A program made the translations under genes and the position numbers. Positions 8,024 to 18,803 of a stretch of DNA of 64,000 bases are shown here, piece by piece (position 1 is the stretch's first letter; every line of letters begins with the position of its first letter). The DNA is from an uncultured Blautia sp. GTDB taxonomy: Bacteria; Bacillota; Clostridia; Lachnospirales; Lachnospiraceae. The stretch spans positions 1 to 64,000 of the forward strand of contig CAMNTH010000015.1 in the NCBI GenBank assembly GCA_946557785.1. Reading direction: 5' to 3'. The notes beneath the pieces were generated by a model. That model did no database searches and had not been told where the DNA came from. It saw only the letters and a program-made list of their open reading frames with translations.

Positions 8024-9987
8024 TGTATCAGGCAATCGTATTTGCAGGAACCACAGAAGGATATGAACTATGCCGTTTTCTTTCGGAAAATCAGATATCG
8101 GTATATGCTTGTGTTGCTACGGAATACGGAAGCAGAACCGTAGAGGAAGGCCCCTGCCTGAAGGTTCATGCCGCACGCCTTGGGGAAGAGGAAATGGAGG
8201 AATTATTTACAGAGATTCAGCCGGAGATCGTGCTGGATGCCACCCATCCCTATGCGGCAGAGGTAACGGAAAACATCCGTACCGCCTGCGGTCATACCAA
8301 TATGGTTTATCAGCGTGTGTTGCGGGATGAAAGCAGCCGCCGAAAGGAGGCTGTTTATGTGGAGAGTCCTGAGGCTGCAGTGGAATACCTGAAAGAAACA
8401 GAAGGGAATATTCTATTGACCACAGGAAGTAAAGAACTTGGAATATTTACCGCCCTGCCTGGATTTCGGGAGCGGATTTTTGCAAGGGTACTTTCTCTTC
8501 CCTCTGTAATGACTGCCTGTGCAAAGCTTGGAATCGAAGGAAAACACCTCATCGGCATGCAGGGTCCTTTTTCCATGGAGTTAAATGCAGCCATGCTAAA
8601 GCAGTATGACTGCCGTTTCCTGGTTACAAAGGATTCCGGCAGGGCCGGGGGTTTTTTGGAAAAAGCAGAAGCCGCACATGCCTGCAATGTAAAATTAGTA
8701 ATCATTGGGCGCCCTTTAAAGGAAGAAGGAATTTCCCTTATGGAATGCAAGTCCATCCTTGCCCGGAAATTCCGGATGGTGAGAAAAAGCCATGTAACAC
8801 TTCTTGGCATTGGAATGGGAAGCAGGGAGACTCTGACCATACAGGGGCAGGAGGCTCTTGAGAGAGCAGATCTGGTGATCGGAGCCAGAAGAATGGCAGA
8901 TGCAGTGAAGCTGTCTCACCATCAGGTATTGTATGAATACAGAAGCGAGAGCATTGCAGCATATATAGCCAGTCATCCGGAATTTGAGCATGTGGTGATC
9001 GCTCTTTCCGGAGATGTGGGATTTTATAGCGGAGCGAAAAGGCTGCTGGAACTTTTGGGAGAGGAAACAGAGGTGATCTGCGGTATTTCCTCTGTAGCAT
9101 ATTTTATGGCAAAAGCAGGGCTGTCCTGGGATGATGCCAAAGTCGTCAGCGCCCATGGCAGGCACTGCAACCTGGTATCTTTGATTCGCCACCACAAAAA
9201 GGTGTTTGCTATTTTGGGGACTGCAGATGGAGTAGCCAGCCTTGCGGAAAAGCTGACAGAATATGGTATGGGAGAGGTGATCCTTCATGTAGGAGAAAAT
9301 CTTTCTTATGAAAATGAAAAAGTTTTTTCTGCCCTTGCCAGGGATCTTACAAAATACCAGGGAGATCCATTAAGCGTTGTATGTGCTTATCATGAAGATC
9401 ATGTTCCCATGCACACTACCCATGGAATTCCGGATGGAGAGTTTATCAGGGGAAAAGCTCCCATGACAAAAGAAGAGGTGCGTACCGTATCCCTTTCCAA
9501 ATTAAGGCTTACAAAGGATTCAATCTGCTATGATGTGGGAGCAGGCACTGGCTCCGTATCCGTTGAAATGGCCCTTAGGGCACATCAGGGACGGGTGTAC
9601 GCCATTGAAAAGAAGGAAGAAGCGTCAGAGCTTCTTTTGGAAAATAAAAAGAAATTTGCAGCAGATAATCTGGAAATTATCAAAGGAAGTGCCCCGGAGG
9701 CGTTGGAAGGGCTGCCTGCGCCTACCCATGCTTTTATTGGTGGATCCTCCGGAAACCTGAAGGAAATCCTGAAGGTTTTATTGAAAAAGAATGAGAATGT
9801 GCGGATCGTAATAAACTGCATTACCCTGGAAACCATAGGGGAGACTCTGTCCGCTATTCGGGAATTCGCTTTTGAAGAAACGGAAGTGGTGCAGCTTTGC
9901 GCTGCCAGGGCAAAAGAGCTTGGACGATATCATTTGATGATGGGAGAGAATCCCATTTATGTGATTACCTGTAAGAAAAAGGCATGA
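8020..9987 (+). CDS. Trifunctional fusion: precorrin-6A reductase (CbiJ) - precorrin-6Y C5,15-methyltransferase (CbiE) - decarboxylating C15-methyltransferase (CbiT)
   Basis: CbiJ FAGTTEGYELCRFL...DATHPYAAEVTENI; CbiE VTLLGIGMGSRETLTIQGQEALERADLVIGARRM from ~8797; CbiT YDVGAGTGSVSVEMALRA from ~9421; single uninterrupted ORF. Confidence 0.92.
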   Translation: MMYQAIVFAGTTEGYELCRFLSENQISVYACVATEYGSRTVEEGPCLKVHAARLGEEEMEELFTEIQPEIVLDATHPYAAEVTENIRTACGHTNMVYQRVLRDESSRRKEAVYVESPEAAVEYLKETEGNILLTTGSKELGIFTALPGFRERIFARVLSLPSVMTACAKLGIEGKHLIGMQGPFSMELNAAMLKQYDCRFLVTKDSGRAGGFLEKAEAAHACNVKLVIIGRPLKEEGISLMECKSILARKFRMVRKSHVTLLGIGMGSRETLTIQGQEALERADLVIGARRMADAVKLSHHQVLYEYRSESIAAYIASHPEFEHVVIALSGDVGFYSGAKRLLELLGEETEVICGISSVAYFMAKAGLSWDDAKVVSAHGRHCNLVSLIRHHKKVFAILGTADGVASLAEKLTEYGMGEVILHVGENLSYENEKVFSALARDLTKYQGDPLSVVCAYHEDHVPMHTTHGIPDGEFIRGKAPMTKEEVRTVSLSKLRLTKDSICYDVGAGTGSVSVEMALRAHQGRVYAIEKKEEASELLLENKKKFAADNLEIIKGSAPEALEGLPAPTHAFIGGSSGNLKEILKVLLKKNENVRIVINCITLETIGETLSAIREFAFEETEVVQLCAARAKELGRYHLMMGENPIYVITCKKKA

Positions 9988-10004
9988 GAAGGAGGGCTGC
10001 TTTT

Positions 10005-11402
10005 ATGGAAACACCCAGGATTCTTCTGGCTGCTGGAGCAAGCGGAAGCGGAAAAACACTGATCACCTGCGGAATTCTGCAGGCACTGGTAAATTGCGGA
10101 AAAAAGGTTGCATCTTTTAAATGCGGCCCTGATTACATAGACCCTATGTTTCACAGCCGTGTGATCGGGACAAAATCCAGGAACCTGGATATGTTTTTTA
10201 CATCACCGGAGATTACCGGCTATCTTCTGGAAAAAAATGCAGGGGATTGTGATATTTCGGTGATAGAGGGGGTAATGGGATATTATGACGGCGTTGGTGG
10301 GATCTCGGATAAGGCAAGCGCCTATGATCTGGCCGCTTCCACAGATACCCCTGTGATCTTTATTGTAAACAGTAAAGGAATGAGCGTTTCATTGGCTGCG
10401 TATGTGAAGGGATTTCTGGAATACAAAAAGAACAGCCATATAAAGGGTGTGATTTTAAACCAGATGTCCCCTATGCTTTATCCAAGGATGAAAAAACTTT
10501 TGGAAGGGGAACTTGGAATAAAAGTTTTAGGATATGTGCCAAAGGTGGAAGATTGTGTGATTGAGAGCAGACATCTTGGCCTGGTACTTCCTGAGGAAAT
10601 TCCGGAGCTTCAAAAGCGGCTTGCAAAGCTTGCCGGGATTTTGGAACAGACCCTGGATATGGACGGGATTCTGGAAGTGGCTTCTGGTGCACCCCCTCTT
10701 AAGAAAGGGGAACTAAAAGATCCTGTGTTCTCCTTTAGACTTCCTAAGAAGGTACGAATCGGTGTGGCAGATGATGAGGCCTTTTGTTTTTTTTACCAGG
10801 ATAATTTCCAGCTTCTAAAAGAAATGGGGGCAGAACTTGTGCCCTTTTCCCCTATACATGACAGCGCTCTTTTAGAGGATCTGGATGGAATGCTCCTTTA
10901 TGGCGGCTATCCGGAGCTGAAGGGCAGGGCGCTGGAAGAAAATGAAGGGATGCGCAGGAGTGTGAAGGAGGCCATCCAAAATGGGATGCCATGTATGGCA
11001 GAATGCGGTGGGTTCATGTACCTTCATGAAGAAATAGAGGATATGGACGGAACCCTCCGTAAGATGGCAGGGGTGATTCCTGGAAAAGTGTTCCGCACAC
11101 CCAGCCTTAAAAGATTTGGTTATATTACTTTGGAAGAAACAACGGGGTCGTTTTTGGGAGAACAAAAGATAGGATTGATTCCTGCCCATGAGTTTCATTA
11201 TTTTGAATCCGAAAACTGCGGAAGTGATTTTCATGCATCCAAGCCCATGAGTACCAGGGGATGGGACTGCATTCACGGCACAAAGAGGATGATGGCCGGA
11301 TTTCCCCATTTACATTATTATGGAAATCCCGGAATCCCAAAGGCATTTTTAGAGAAGTGCCTGGAGTATCAAAAAGAACGGGAAAAGGTGAATGAAAAAT
11401 GA
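10005..11402 (+). CDS. cbiA: Cobyrinate a,c-diamide synthase
   Basis: AAGASGSGKTLITCGIL, FKCGPDYIDPMFH, AECGGFMYL glutaminase motif; start at ATG 10005 with GGAGG upstream. Confidence 0.94.
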   Translation: METPRILLAAGASGSGKTLITCGILQALVNCGKKVASFKCGPDYIDPMFHSRVIGTKSRNLDMFFTSPEITGYLLEKNAGDCDISVIEGVMGYYDGVGGISDKASAYDLAASTDTPVIFIVNSKGMSVSLAAYVKGFLEYKKNSHIKGVILNQMSPMLYPRMKKLLEGELGIKVLGYVPKVEDCVIESRHLGLVLPEEIPELQKRLAKLAGILEQTLDMDGILEVASGAPPLKKGELKDPVFSFRLPKKVRIGVADDEAFCFFYQDNFQLLKEMGAELVPFSPIHDSALLEDLDGMLLYGGYPELKGRALEENEGMRRSVKEAIQNGMPCMAECGGFMYLHEEIEDMDGTLRKMAGVIPGKVFRTPSLKRFGYITLEETTGSFLGEQKIGLIPAHEFHYFESENCGSDFHASKPMSTRGWDCIHGTKRMMAGFPHLHYYGNPGIPKAFLEKCLEYQKEREKVNEK

Positions 11403-12370
11403 ATTACGGAACCATGGCCCTGGCAGCAGGGTTTTTCATAGATTTGCTTGCGGGAGATCCCAGGAAGCTGTATCATCCCATTTGCCTGGTGGGAAATCTA
11501 ATTTCCTTTCTCGAAAAAAGAATCCGAAGGATATTCCCGAAAAATCCCAAGGGAGAACTTTTGGGCGGGGGATTTCTGGTGATCCTGGTATGTGTTTTCT
11601 GCGGAGGAATACCTTTGGGAATCCTGTATGGTTTATATCAGATCAGTCCGGTTCTGGGATTTTTGCTGGAAACCTTCTGGTGCTGGCAGCTTTTTGCTGC
11701 AAAATCCCTGAAAACAGAAAGTATGAAGGTGTATGAAAGTCTGAAAAACGGAACCCTTGAGGATGGCCGACATGCAGTTTCCATGATCGTAGGACGGGAC
11801 ACCAGGGATTTGACAGAAGAAGGTGTGATCAAAGCCACAGTGGAGACGGTTGCAGAAAATACCTCCGACGGGGTGATTGCCCCTATGCTTTATATGGCCA
11901 TTGGGGGAGTGCCTTTGATGTTCCTTTATAAAGGAATCAATACCATGGATTCTATGCTTGGATATAAAAACGATAAATATCTGTATTTCGGCAGATGCGC
12001 TGCAAAGCTGGACGATGCTGCCAACTTCCTTCCTGCCAGGATTTCGGGATTTTTGATGATAGCGGCATCCTTTGTTCTTGGGATGGACGGGAAGCATGCA
12101 GCAGAAATCTATTTCAGAGACAGAAAAAAACATGCAAGTCCTAATTCCGCCCAGACAGAAGCGGTGATGGCAGGAGCGCTGGACATTCAGCTCGCCGGAA
12201 ATGCCTGTTATTTTGGGAAATTATACGAAAAGCCCACCATCGGAGATCCCATCCGCCCTGTGGAAAAAGAGGATATCCCCCGTTCCAACCGTCTTTTATA
12301 TGGAACCTCTATACTGGGAGTCCTTGTTTTTTGGGGGGTTCGAATGGCAGCAGCCAGTTTCCTTTTTTAG
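11399..12370 (+). CDS. cbiB: Adenosylcobinamide-phosphate synthase
   Basis: LLAGDPRKLYHPICLVGNLI, VSMIVGRDTRDLTEE, AETVAENTSDGVIAPMLY. Confidence 0.94.
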   Translation: MNYGTMALAAGFFIDLLAGDPRKLYHPICLVGNLISFLEKRIRRIFPKNPKGELLGGGFLVILVCVFCGGIPLGILYGLYQISPVLGFLLETFWCWQLFAAKSLKTESMKVYESLKNGTLEDGRHAVSMIVGRDTRDLTEEGVIKATVETVAENTSDGVIAPMLYMAIGGVPLMFLYKGINTMDSMLGYKNDKYLYFGRCAAKLDDAANFLPARISGFLMIAASFVLGMDGKHAAEIYFRDRKKHASPNSAQTEAVMAGALDIQLAGNACYFGKLYEKPTIGDPIRPVEKEDIPRSNRLLYGTSILGVLVFWGVRMAAASFLF

Positions 12371-12412
12371 GATTGCGCTGACGAGCAATACATTTGACTA
12401 GGAGAAAGACAC

Positions 12413-13465
12413 ATGAAAAAACATATTCATGGAGGAAATATTTATCAATATAAGAACTGCCTGGACTTTTCAGCAAACTGTAATCCTCTTGGCACACCGG
12501 AAGGGGTGATCCGTGCGGCAAAAGAAAGCCTTGCCCATATTTATGCGTATCCAAGAGTGGACTGTGCTCCCTTGCGGGCAGCTATTGGGGCATATGAGGA
12601 AGTTTCCCCGGAGAAGATCATCTGCGGAAACGGTGCTGCAGATCTGATATTTTCTTTGTGCAGGGCAGTGAAACCAAAACATGCCCTCCTTCCCGCCCCT
12701 ACCTTTGCAGAGTATGAGCAGGCATTAAAAAATGAGAACTGCCGGATTACCCGTTTTTGTTTAAATGAAAAAGAGGATTTTCGGATACAGGAAGATTTTC
12801 TTGAGGCACTTTATGAGGATCTGGATATTCTTTTTCTTTGTAATCCCAACAATCCTACAGGAATGCTGACGGATCGGGAGCTTCTGATGAAAATTTTAGA
12901 AAAGTGCAGAGAGCTTGGAATTTTGCTGGTAATAGATGAATGTTTCCTGGATTTTGTAAAATATCCGGAGCAGTATACCTTAAAAGAACAGCTTTCTCTC
13001 TTCCCTAATTTGTTTATATTAAAGGCATTTACCAAGCGTTATGCCATGGCGGGGATCCGCCTGGGATACGGTATGACGGGAAATCAGGAGCTTTTGGAAA
13101 AGCTGGCATTTGTCACCCAGCCTTGGAATGTATCCACTGTGGCTCAGGAAGCAGGAATCGCGGCACTTAAAGAAAAGGAATATGTACAAGAGGGAAGGCA
13201 GCTTGTCTTTGGGGAAAGGGAATATCTTAAAGAAGCCCTGAAGAAGCTTGGTTTTACCGTATTTCCTTCAGAGGCAAACTATGTGTTTTTTAAAGGGCCG
13301 GAGTATTTCTTTGATTCCTGTGTAAAAGAAGGCATCCTTATTCGTGACTGCAGCAATTACCCGGGACTTAGGAGGGGGTATTACCGCATTGCAGTAAAAA
13401 CACATGAGGAGAACAAGAAACTTGTGGAAGTTTTTACAAAAATACAGAAACAGGAAGGAAAATAA
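12413..13465 (+). CDS. cobD: Threonine-phosphate decarboxylase / histidinol-phosphate aminotransferase family
   Basis: [24 protein letters not shown] start and [20 protein letters not shown]-Lys region; cob operon context. Confidence 0.88.
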   Translation: MKKHIHGGNIYQYKNCLDFSANCNPLGTPEGVIRAAKESLAHIYAYPRVDCAPLRAAIGAYEEVSPEKIICGNGAADLIFSLCRAVKPKHALLPAPTFAEYEQALKNENCRITRFCLNEKEDFRIQEDFLEALYEDLDILFLCNPNNPTGMLTDRELLMKILEKCRELGILLVIDECFLDFVKYPEQYTLKEQLSLFPNLFILKAFTKRYAMAGIRLGYGMTGNQELLEKLAFVTQPWNVSTVAQEAGIAALKEKEYVQEGRQLVFGEREYLKEALKKLGFTVFPSEANYVFFKGPEYFFDSCVKEGILIRDCSNYPGLRRGYYRIAVKTHEENKKLVEVFTKIQKQEGK

Positions 13466-13467
13466 CA

Positions 13468-14976
13468 ATGGCAAAGACAATTATGATTCAGGGAACAATG
13501 TCCAATGCAGGCAAGAGTCTTCTGGCAGCAGGACTTTGCCGGATCTTTCATCAGGATGGCTATCGAACCGCTCCCTTCAAATCTCAGAATATGGCTCTGA
13601 ATTCCTTTATTACAGAGGAAGGGCTGGAAATGGGGCGAGCCCAGGTAATGCAGGCAGAGGCAGCAGGCATTAAGCCCTCTGTACTGATGAACCCCATCCT
13701 TTTAAAGCCAACCAATGATTTAGGTTCCCAGGTGATCGTAAATGGTGAGGTTCTTGGAACCATGAGCGCCCGGGATTATTTTAAATATAAGAAACAGCTG
13801 GTGCCGGATGTGATGAAAGCCTTTCAAAAGCTTTCAGATGAATATGATATTATTGTGATCGAGGGTGCAGGCAGTCCGGCTGAGATCAACTTAAAAGAAG
13901 AAGATATTGTAAATATGGGTATGGCAAAAATGGCAAAGGCTCCGGTGCTTCTTGTTGGAGACATTGACAGGGGCGGTGTTTTTGCACAGCTTGTTGGCAC
14001 TGTGGAACTTCTGGAAGAGGATGAAAAAGCCATGATCAAGGGACTGATCATAAATAAATTTCGGGGAGACAAGACGATCCTGGATCCTGGAGTTCGTATG
14101 CTGGAGGAAAAAACCGGCATTCCGGTTGTGGGAGTAGCACCTTATCTTCAGATCCAGGTGGAGGACGAGGACAGCCTTACGGAGCGCTTTGACAGGAATC
14201 AGGAAATCGGCCGGATTGATATTGCAGTAGTACGCCTGCCAAGGATCTCTAACTTTACGGATTTTAATCCTCTGGAAAGTATTCCGGGAGTTTCTCTGCG
14301 TTATGTGAAAAATGTAAAAGAACTGGGAAATCCTGATATGATCATTCTGCCTGGAACCAAAAATACCATGGATGACCTGAAATGGATGCGGGAAACAGGA
14401 ATGGAGGCAGCGATTTTGAAAGAGGCAGCCAAAGGCAGGCTGATCTTCGGAATCTGCGGAGGCTATCAGATGCTTGGAGAAACCTTAAGCGATCCCTTTA
14501 GTGTGGAAGCGGGAGGCTCTATGAAGGGCATGGGTCTGATTCCCATGGACACGGTATTTGCAAAAGACAAGACCAGAACCAGAGTTTCCGGAACCTTCCT
14601 TAAAATGGAGGGAGACTGGGAGCCGTTTACAGGAGCAGAGCTTTTAGGCTATGAGATCCACATGGGGGATTCTGTACTAAAGGATGGCGCCAGGAACTTT
14701 ACAATTGTCAGGGACAGTGTAAGCGGTGAAGAAAAAGAAGAGGGCGCCTGCTGGAGAAATGTGTGCGGAACCTATGTCCACGGTGTATTTGACTGCGAGG
14801 ATGCGTCCAAAGCCATGATCCGCGTCCTGGGAAAGAAAAAGGGCATTGATGTGGAAGAAATGTCAGGGGTTGATTTTGCAGCTTTTAAAGAAACCCAGTA
14901 TGATCTTTTGGCTGCAGGGCTTAGAGAGCATTTGGATATGAAACAAATATATGAGATTCTGGAGGAGGGTGTGTAA
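13468..14976 (+). CDS. cbiP: Cobyric acid synthase
   Basis: [47 protein letters not shown]. Confidence 0.95.
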   Translation: MAKTIMIQGTMSNAGKSLLAAGLCRIFHQDGYRTAPFKSQNMALNSFITEEGLEMGRAQVMQAEAAGIKPSVLMNPILLKPTNDLGSQVIVNGEVLGTMSARDYFKYKKQLVPDVMKAFQKLSDEYDIIVIEGAGSPAEINLKEEDIVNMGMAKMAKAPVLLVGDIDRGGVFAQLVGTVELLEEDEKAMIKGLIINKFRGDKTILDPGVRMLEEKTGIPVVGVAPYLQIQVEDEDSLTERFDRNQEIGRIDIAVVRLPRISNFTDFNPLESIPGVSLRYVKNVKELGNPDMIILPGTKNTMDDLKWMRETGMEAAILKEAAKGRLIFGICGGYQMLGETLSDPFSVEAGGSMKGMGLIPMDTVFAKDKTRTRVSGTFLKMEGDWEPFTGAELLGYEIHMGDSVLKDGARNFTIVRDSVSGEEKEEGACWRNVCGTYVHGVFDCEDASKAMIRVLGKKKGIDVEEMSGVDFAAFKETQYDLLAAGLREHLDMKQIYEILEEGV

Positions 14977-14977
14977 C

Positions 14978-15619
14978 ATGAAGGTAGAACTGGAAAATGT
15001 AAAGCCAATGGACATTGAGGAACGAAGCTTTGCCATGATTACAGAGGAATTGGGAGACACCCCGCTTATTCCGGGAACAGAGCTTGTGGTAAAGCGCTGC
15101 ATTCATACAAGCGCAGATTTTGACTACGTAAAAAATCTTTGCTTTTCTGAAAATGCAGTGGAAAAGGCTATGGAGGCCATTAAGGAGGGTGCTTGTATCG
15201 TTACGGATACCCAAATGGCCAAATCCGGAATCAACAAGCGTGCCCTTGCCCGGTACGGCGGTGAGGTGTACTGCTTTATGTCAGATGAGGATGTGGCAAA
15301 GATTGCAAAGGAAAAGGGAACCACACGAGCTACAGCCAGCATGGATAAGGCTGCCACCATGGATAAGAAACTGATCTTTGCCATTGGGAATGCACCTACG
15401 GCGCTGGTAAGGCTTTATGAACTGATACAGGAAGGAAAACTAGATCCCAAACTGATCATAGGTGTTCCTGTAGGATTTGTGAATGTGGTGCAGTCAAAGG
15501 AACTGATCATGGAGACGGAGGTTCCTTATATTGTGGCACGGGGAAGAAAAGGGGGCAGCAACATTGCAGCCTGCATCTGCAATGCACTGCTCTACATGAT
15601 TGACAATAAAAGGGACTAA
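14978..15619 (+). CDS. cbiC: Precorrin-8X methylmutase
   Basis: IEERSFAMITEEL, VIKR-like VVKRCIHTSADFDY, IGVPVGFVNVVQSKE. Confidence 0.94.
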   Translation: MKVELENVKPMDIEERSFAMITEELGDTPLIPGTELVVKRCIHTSADFDYVKNLCFSENAVEKAMEAIKEGACIVTDTQMAKSGINKRALARYGGEVYCFMSDEDVAKIAKEKGTTRATASMDKAATMDKKLIFAIGNAPTALVRLYELIQEGKLDPKLIIGVPVGFVNVVQSKELIMETEVPYIVARGRKGGSNIAACICNALLYMIDNKRD

Positions 15620-16950
15620 CAGATACTTTTTAAAAGGCGGCATGCAGGAAGAAAATCCTGTTCCGGCATGGAGGAGCAGGAGAGGATGACCGTAACCTCG
15701 CCTGGGGCTTCCTTTAGTATGGGAATGCGCAGGCTTTCATTTGCAGCTCTTTTTTGCAGCTCTTCTCCTGTGTACGGAACAGACAAGGTAAGGGCCAGGC
15801 TGGTGCCTGCAGATCCGATCTGGATCTGGCTGCCGCTTCCAAAAATCGTTTCTACGGCAGAGAGAAGCTGCTTAAGCTTTGCGGAATACAGCCTTTTAAG
15901 CTTCCGGGTCTGGGCGGATAGATGTCCATCGCGGATAAACTGGCAAAGGGCGATCTGCTCGGCTTTTGAGGCTGTCTGGTTGTAGTTCGCCGCTTTTTTC
16001 TGATAGGCCTCCTTTAGCCCAGGGGGCAGTACCATGAAACTGATTCGGATAGAAGGAAGCAGAAGTTTGGAAAAGGAACCAATATACACGACGCCCTGCC
16101 CCCCGGAGAGCCCGAACAGAGAGGGGGTGGGTTTCTGGAGATATACAAATTCATTTTCAAAATCATCCTCAATGATGAGACTCTGGTTCTTTGCTGCATA
16201 GCGGATCAGCTCCAGACGTCTGGAAACAGGCATAATCTCACCCCATTTGGTCATGTGGGCAGGGGAAACATAGATTACGCCGCTGTCCTTATTTCTGTAG
16301 CGGACTTCAAATCCATAATCTGAAAAAACCGTACTGCCCTGTACAAAAGAAGGGGTGGGAAAGGATACGGTTTTTTTGTCAAGGACAAGGGGGCACAGGA
16401 TATGAAGCAGGCTTTGGACTCCAGCGCCTACCACAATATCCTCCGGGCTGCAAAGGATGTTCCGCCTGTCCCGGATATATTCGCAAAGAGCCTGGCGGAA
16501 ATCCGCCTCGCCCTGGAATTCGCCGTAGGAAAGAAGACGTTCATCCTGCCGCAGGGCACTTTTTATATAACGCCTCCAAAGGTCAAAACGAAAGCTTTCT
16601 CTGTCCACTCCGGAAGAGGCGAAGCTGTACCGGAATCCGGTCTGCTTCTTTGATTTTGGGGGTAAGGGAAGGAATTGTTTGGTTGCAATGTCCGTAACGT
16701 AATAGCCGCTTTGGGCTTTGGAAATAATGTAGCCGTCTGCGGCAAGCTGCAGGTATGCATTTTCAATGGTGGTGCGGCTTAGGCGAAGTTCGCTGGCACA
16801 TTTGCGCAGGGAAGGCATTTTACTGCCAGGCAATAGCTTTTGCTCCATGATCAGATCCCTGTAGTAGTGATAAATTTCCATATAAAGATGTTCTGATTTT
16901 TCTGATTTGTTTAATGTAAGTTTCATACATGTGTCCTCATAAATAGACAT
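15616..16950 (-). CDS. MocR-type transcriptional regulator (GntR wHTH + class I aminotransferase domain)
   Basis: N-terminal wHTH PGSKMPSLRKCASELRLSRTTIENAYLQLAADGYI followed by an aminotransferase fold incl. YIGSFSKLLLPSIRISFMVLP. Confidence 0.92.
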   Translation of the reverse strand: MSIYEDTCMKLTLNKSEKSEHLYMEIYHYYRDLIMEQKLLPGSKMPSLRKCASELRLSRTTIENAYLQLAADGYIISKAQSGYYVTDIATKQFLPLPPKSKKQTGFRYSFASSGVDRESFRFDLWRRYIKSALRQDERLLSYGEFQGEADFRQALCEYIRDRRNILCSPEDIVVGAGVQSLLHILCPLVLDKKTVSFPTPSFVQGSTVFSDYGFEVRYRNKDSGVIYVSPAHMTKWGEIMPVSRRLELIRYAAKNQSLIIEDDFENEFVYLQKPTPSLFGLSGGQGVVYIGSFSKLLLPSIRISFMVLPPGLKEAYQKKAANYNQTASKAEQIALCQFIRDGHLSAQTRKLKRLYSAKLKQLLSAVETIFGSGSQIQIGSAGTSLALTLSVPYTGEELQKRAANESLRIPILKEAPGEVTVILSCSSMPEQDFLPACRLLKSIC

Positions 16951-17040
16951 TCACTGAAAAGGGTTAACTATTTAGCACATTATAGTATTTCATATAAAAA
17001 AAGTCAATTTTCTGAATTAGGATAGAAATATGTACCCGGC

Positions 17041-17069
17041 TTGACATTAAACTGCCGAGTGATTATGAT
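17041..17069 (+). promoter_or_regulatory. Sigma-A-type promoter of the hemA operon
   Basis: TTGACA-N17-TATGAT upstream of hemA. Confidence 0.7.
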
Positions 17070-17104
17070 GATAAAGACAGTAGTACAAAGGAGAACGATA
17101 CGTT

Positions 17105-18334
17105 ATGAGTATTTCCATGATTGGAGTCGATCACAGCATGGCCCCCCTGGATATCCGAGCACTTTTTGCATTTTCGAAAAAGAATGCCGGAGAGGCAATG
17201 GTGAAGTTAAAAGAAGAGGCAGGAGTCAAAGGCTGTATTATCTTATCCACCTGCAATCGCCTGGAAATTTGGGTGAGCATGGATGAAGATGCCAAAATTT
17301 CTCTTTATGACTGCCTTTGCAGGATGAAAGGGATAAAGGAGGCTTCCTATGAACCGTATTTTATAAAGCGGGAGGATCGGGAGGCTGTGGAGCATTTGTT
17401 TTACCTGGCAAGCGGACTGAAATCCCAGATTATGGGCGAGGATCAGATCTTAACCCAGGTGAAGGATGCCTTAAGCCTTGCAAGAGAATATTTTGCAACG
17501 GACAGCGTACTGGAAGTGCTGTTTCGTATGGCTGTTACCGCTGGAAAAAAAATTAAGACAGAAGTACCCTTTGCCCATGGAAATCCATCGGTTATCCACA
17601 AGGCGGTTTCCTTTCTGGAGGAACAGGGATATTCCGTCCGCAATAAAGTCTGTCTCGTAATCGGAAACGGGGAAATGGGAAAGGTAGCTGCCCAGACTCT
17701 TCGGGAGTGGGGCGGAGACGTAACTGTAACCATACGTCAGTACAGAAGCGGAGTTGTGAACATTCCCGTAGGCTGTAAGCGGATTAATTACGGTGACCGT
17801 ATGGAATACCTTCCTAAGTGCGACCTGGTAGTGAGCGCAACAGCAAGCCCCAATTATACCCTTAGGGAAGAACTTTTTGAAGGGGTTGCGTGTAAGGAAA
17901 GGCTGGTGCTCATTGATCTGGCAGTGCCCAGGGATATTGAGCCTGCCCTTGGAAAAAGAGAGGGTATTACGCTTTATGATATGGATAGCTTCCGCATGCC
18001 GGAAGTGCCAAAAGAACTGGAAGAAAGCCTGGAGGCAGCAGGCGCCATTGTCCGGGGACAGATGGAGGAATTTTATCTGTGGCTGGACGGACGGGATGTG
18101 ATTCCAAGGATTCAGGAAATCCGGGAAGAAGCCGTTCACGATCTGAACCTCCGTATTTCGAAAATACTAAAGAACACACCTATGGATGCATCTGACAGGG
18201 AGAAGCTGGAGCGCGCAGTAGATACAGCCGCAGGAAAGGTTGTAAATAAACTGATCTTCGGTCTTCGGGAAAGGCTGAACCAGGATGTTTTCCTGGAATG
18301 TGTGGCTGGACTGGAGCGGATTTATGAAGAATAA
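17105..18334 (+). CDS. hemA: Glutamyl-tRNA reductase
   Basis: MSISMIGVDHSMAPLDIR, ILSTCNRLEIW, GLKSQIMGEDQILTQVKDA. Confidence 0.95.
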   Translation: MSISMIGVDHSMAPLDIRALFAFSKKNAGEAMVKLKEEAGVKGCIILSTCNRLEIWVSMDEDAKISLYDCLCRMKGIKEASYEPYFIKREDREAVEHLFYLASGLKSQIMGEDQILTQVKDALSLAREYFATDSVLEVLFRMAVTAGKKIKTEVPFAHGNPSVIHKAVSFLEEQGYSVRNKVCLVIGNGEMGKVAAQTLREWGGDVTVTIRQYRSGVVNIPVGCKRINYGDRMEYLPKCDLVVSATASPNYTLREELFEGVACKERLVLIDLAVPRDIEPALGKREGITLYDMDSFRMPEVPKELEESLEAAGAIVRGQMEEFYLWLDGRDVIPRIQEIREEAVHDLNLRISKILKNTPMDASDREKLERAVDTAAGKVVNKLIFGLRERLNQDVFLECVAGLERIYEE

Positions 18335-18797
18335 ACGATATTTTCCCATGTTTGTGGATTTATCCGATAAAAATATTGTTGTGGTAGGCGGCGGGAACAT
18401 TGCAACGAGGAGGGTAAAGACCCTTCTGCAGTTTACAAGGAAGGTGACTGCAGTGGCTCCCATTTTAACGCCGGAGCTTGTGGAGCTTGGGAAGACGGGA
18501 ATGGTGAATGTACTGCAGCGGTCTGTAAAGCATTCGGATCTTACCATGGCCTACATGGTCATTGCAGCAACCAATGATCACAAGCTGAATGATGAAATCT
18601 ACCGGGTATGCAAAGAAGAGGGAATTTATGTAAATATTGCAGATGATAAAGAAAAGTGTGATTTTTATTTCCCTGGAATTTTTATGCAGGATGAGCTTGT
18701 GGTTGGAATCACAGCCAGCGGGCTGGATCACAAAAAAGCAAGAAAAGTGCGTCTTGCCATAGAACAGGCTATGGCAGAAGCCTCAGAAAAGGATTGA
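18324..18797 (+). CDS. Precorrin-2 dehydrogenase / sirohydrochlorin synthase (CysG N-terminal type)
   Basis: KNKRYFPMFVDLSDKNIVVVGGGNIATRRVKTLL; ADDKEKCDFYFPGIF. Confidence 0.92.
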   Translation: MKNKRYFPMFVDLSDKNIVVVGGGNIATRRVKTLLQFTRKVTAVAPILTPELVELGKTGMVNVLQRSVKHSDLTMAYMVIAATNDHKLNDEIYRVCKEEGIYVNIADDKEKCDFYFPGIFMQDELVVGITASGLDHKKARKVRLAIEQAMAEASEKD

Positions 18798-18803
18798 TGA
18801 TAC

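Noticed and set aside
17471-18139. 222-aa minus-strand ORF inside hemA
   Set aside because: Antisense to conserved glutamyl-tRNA reductase; no domain
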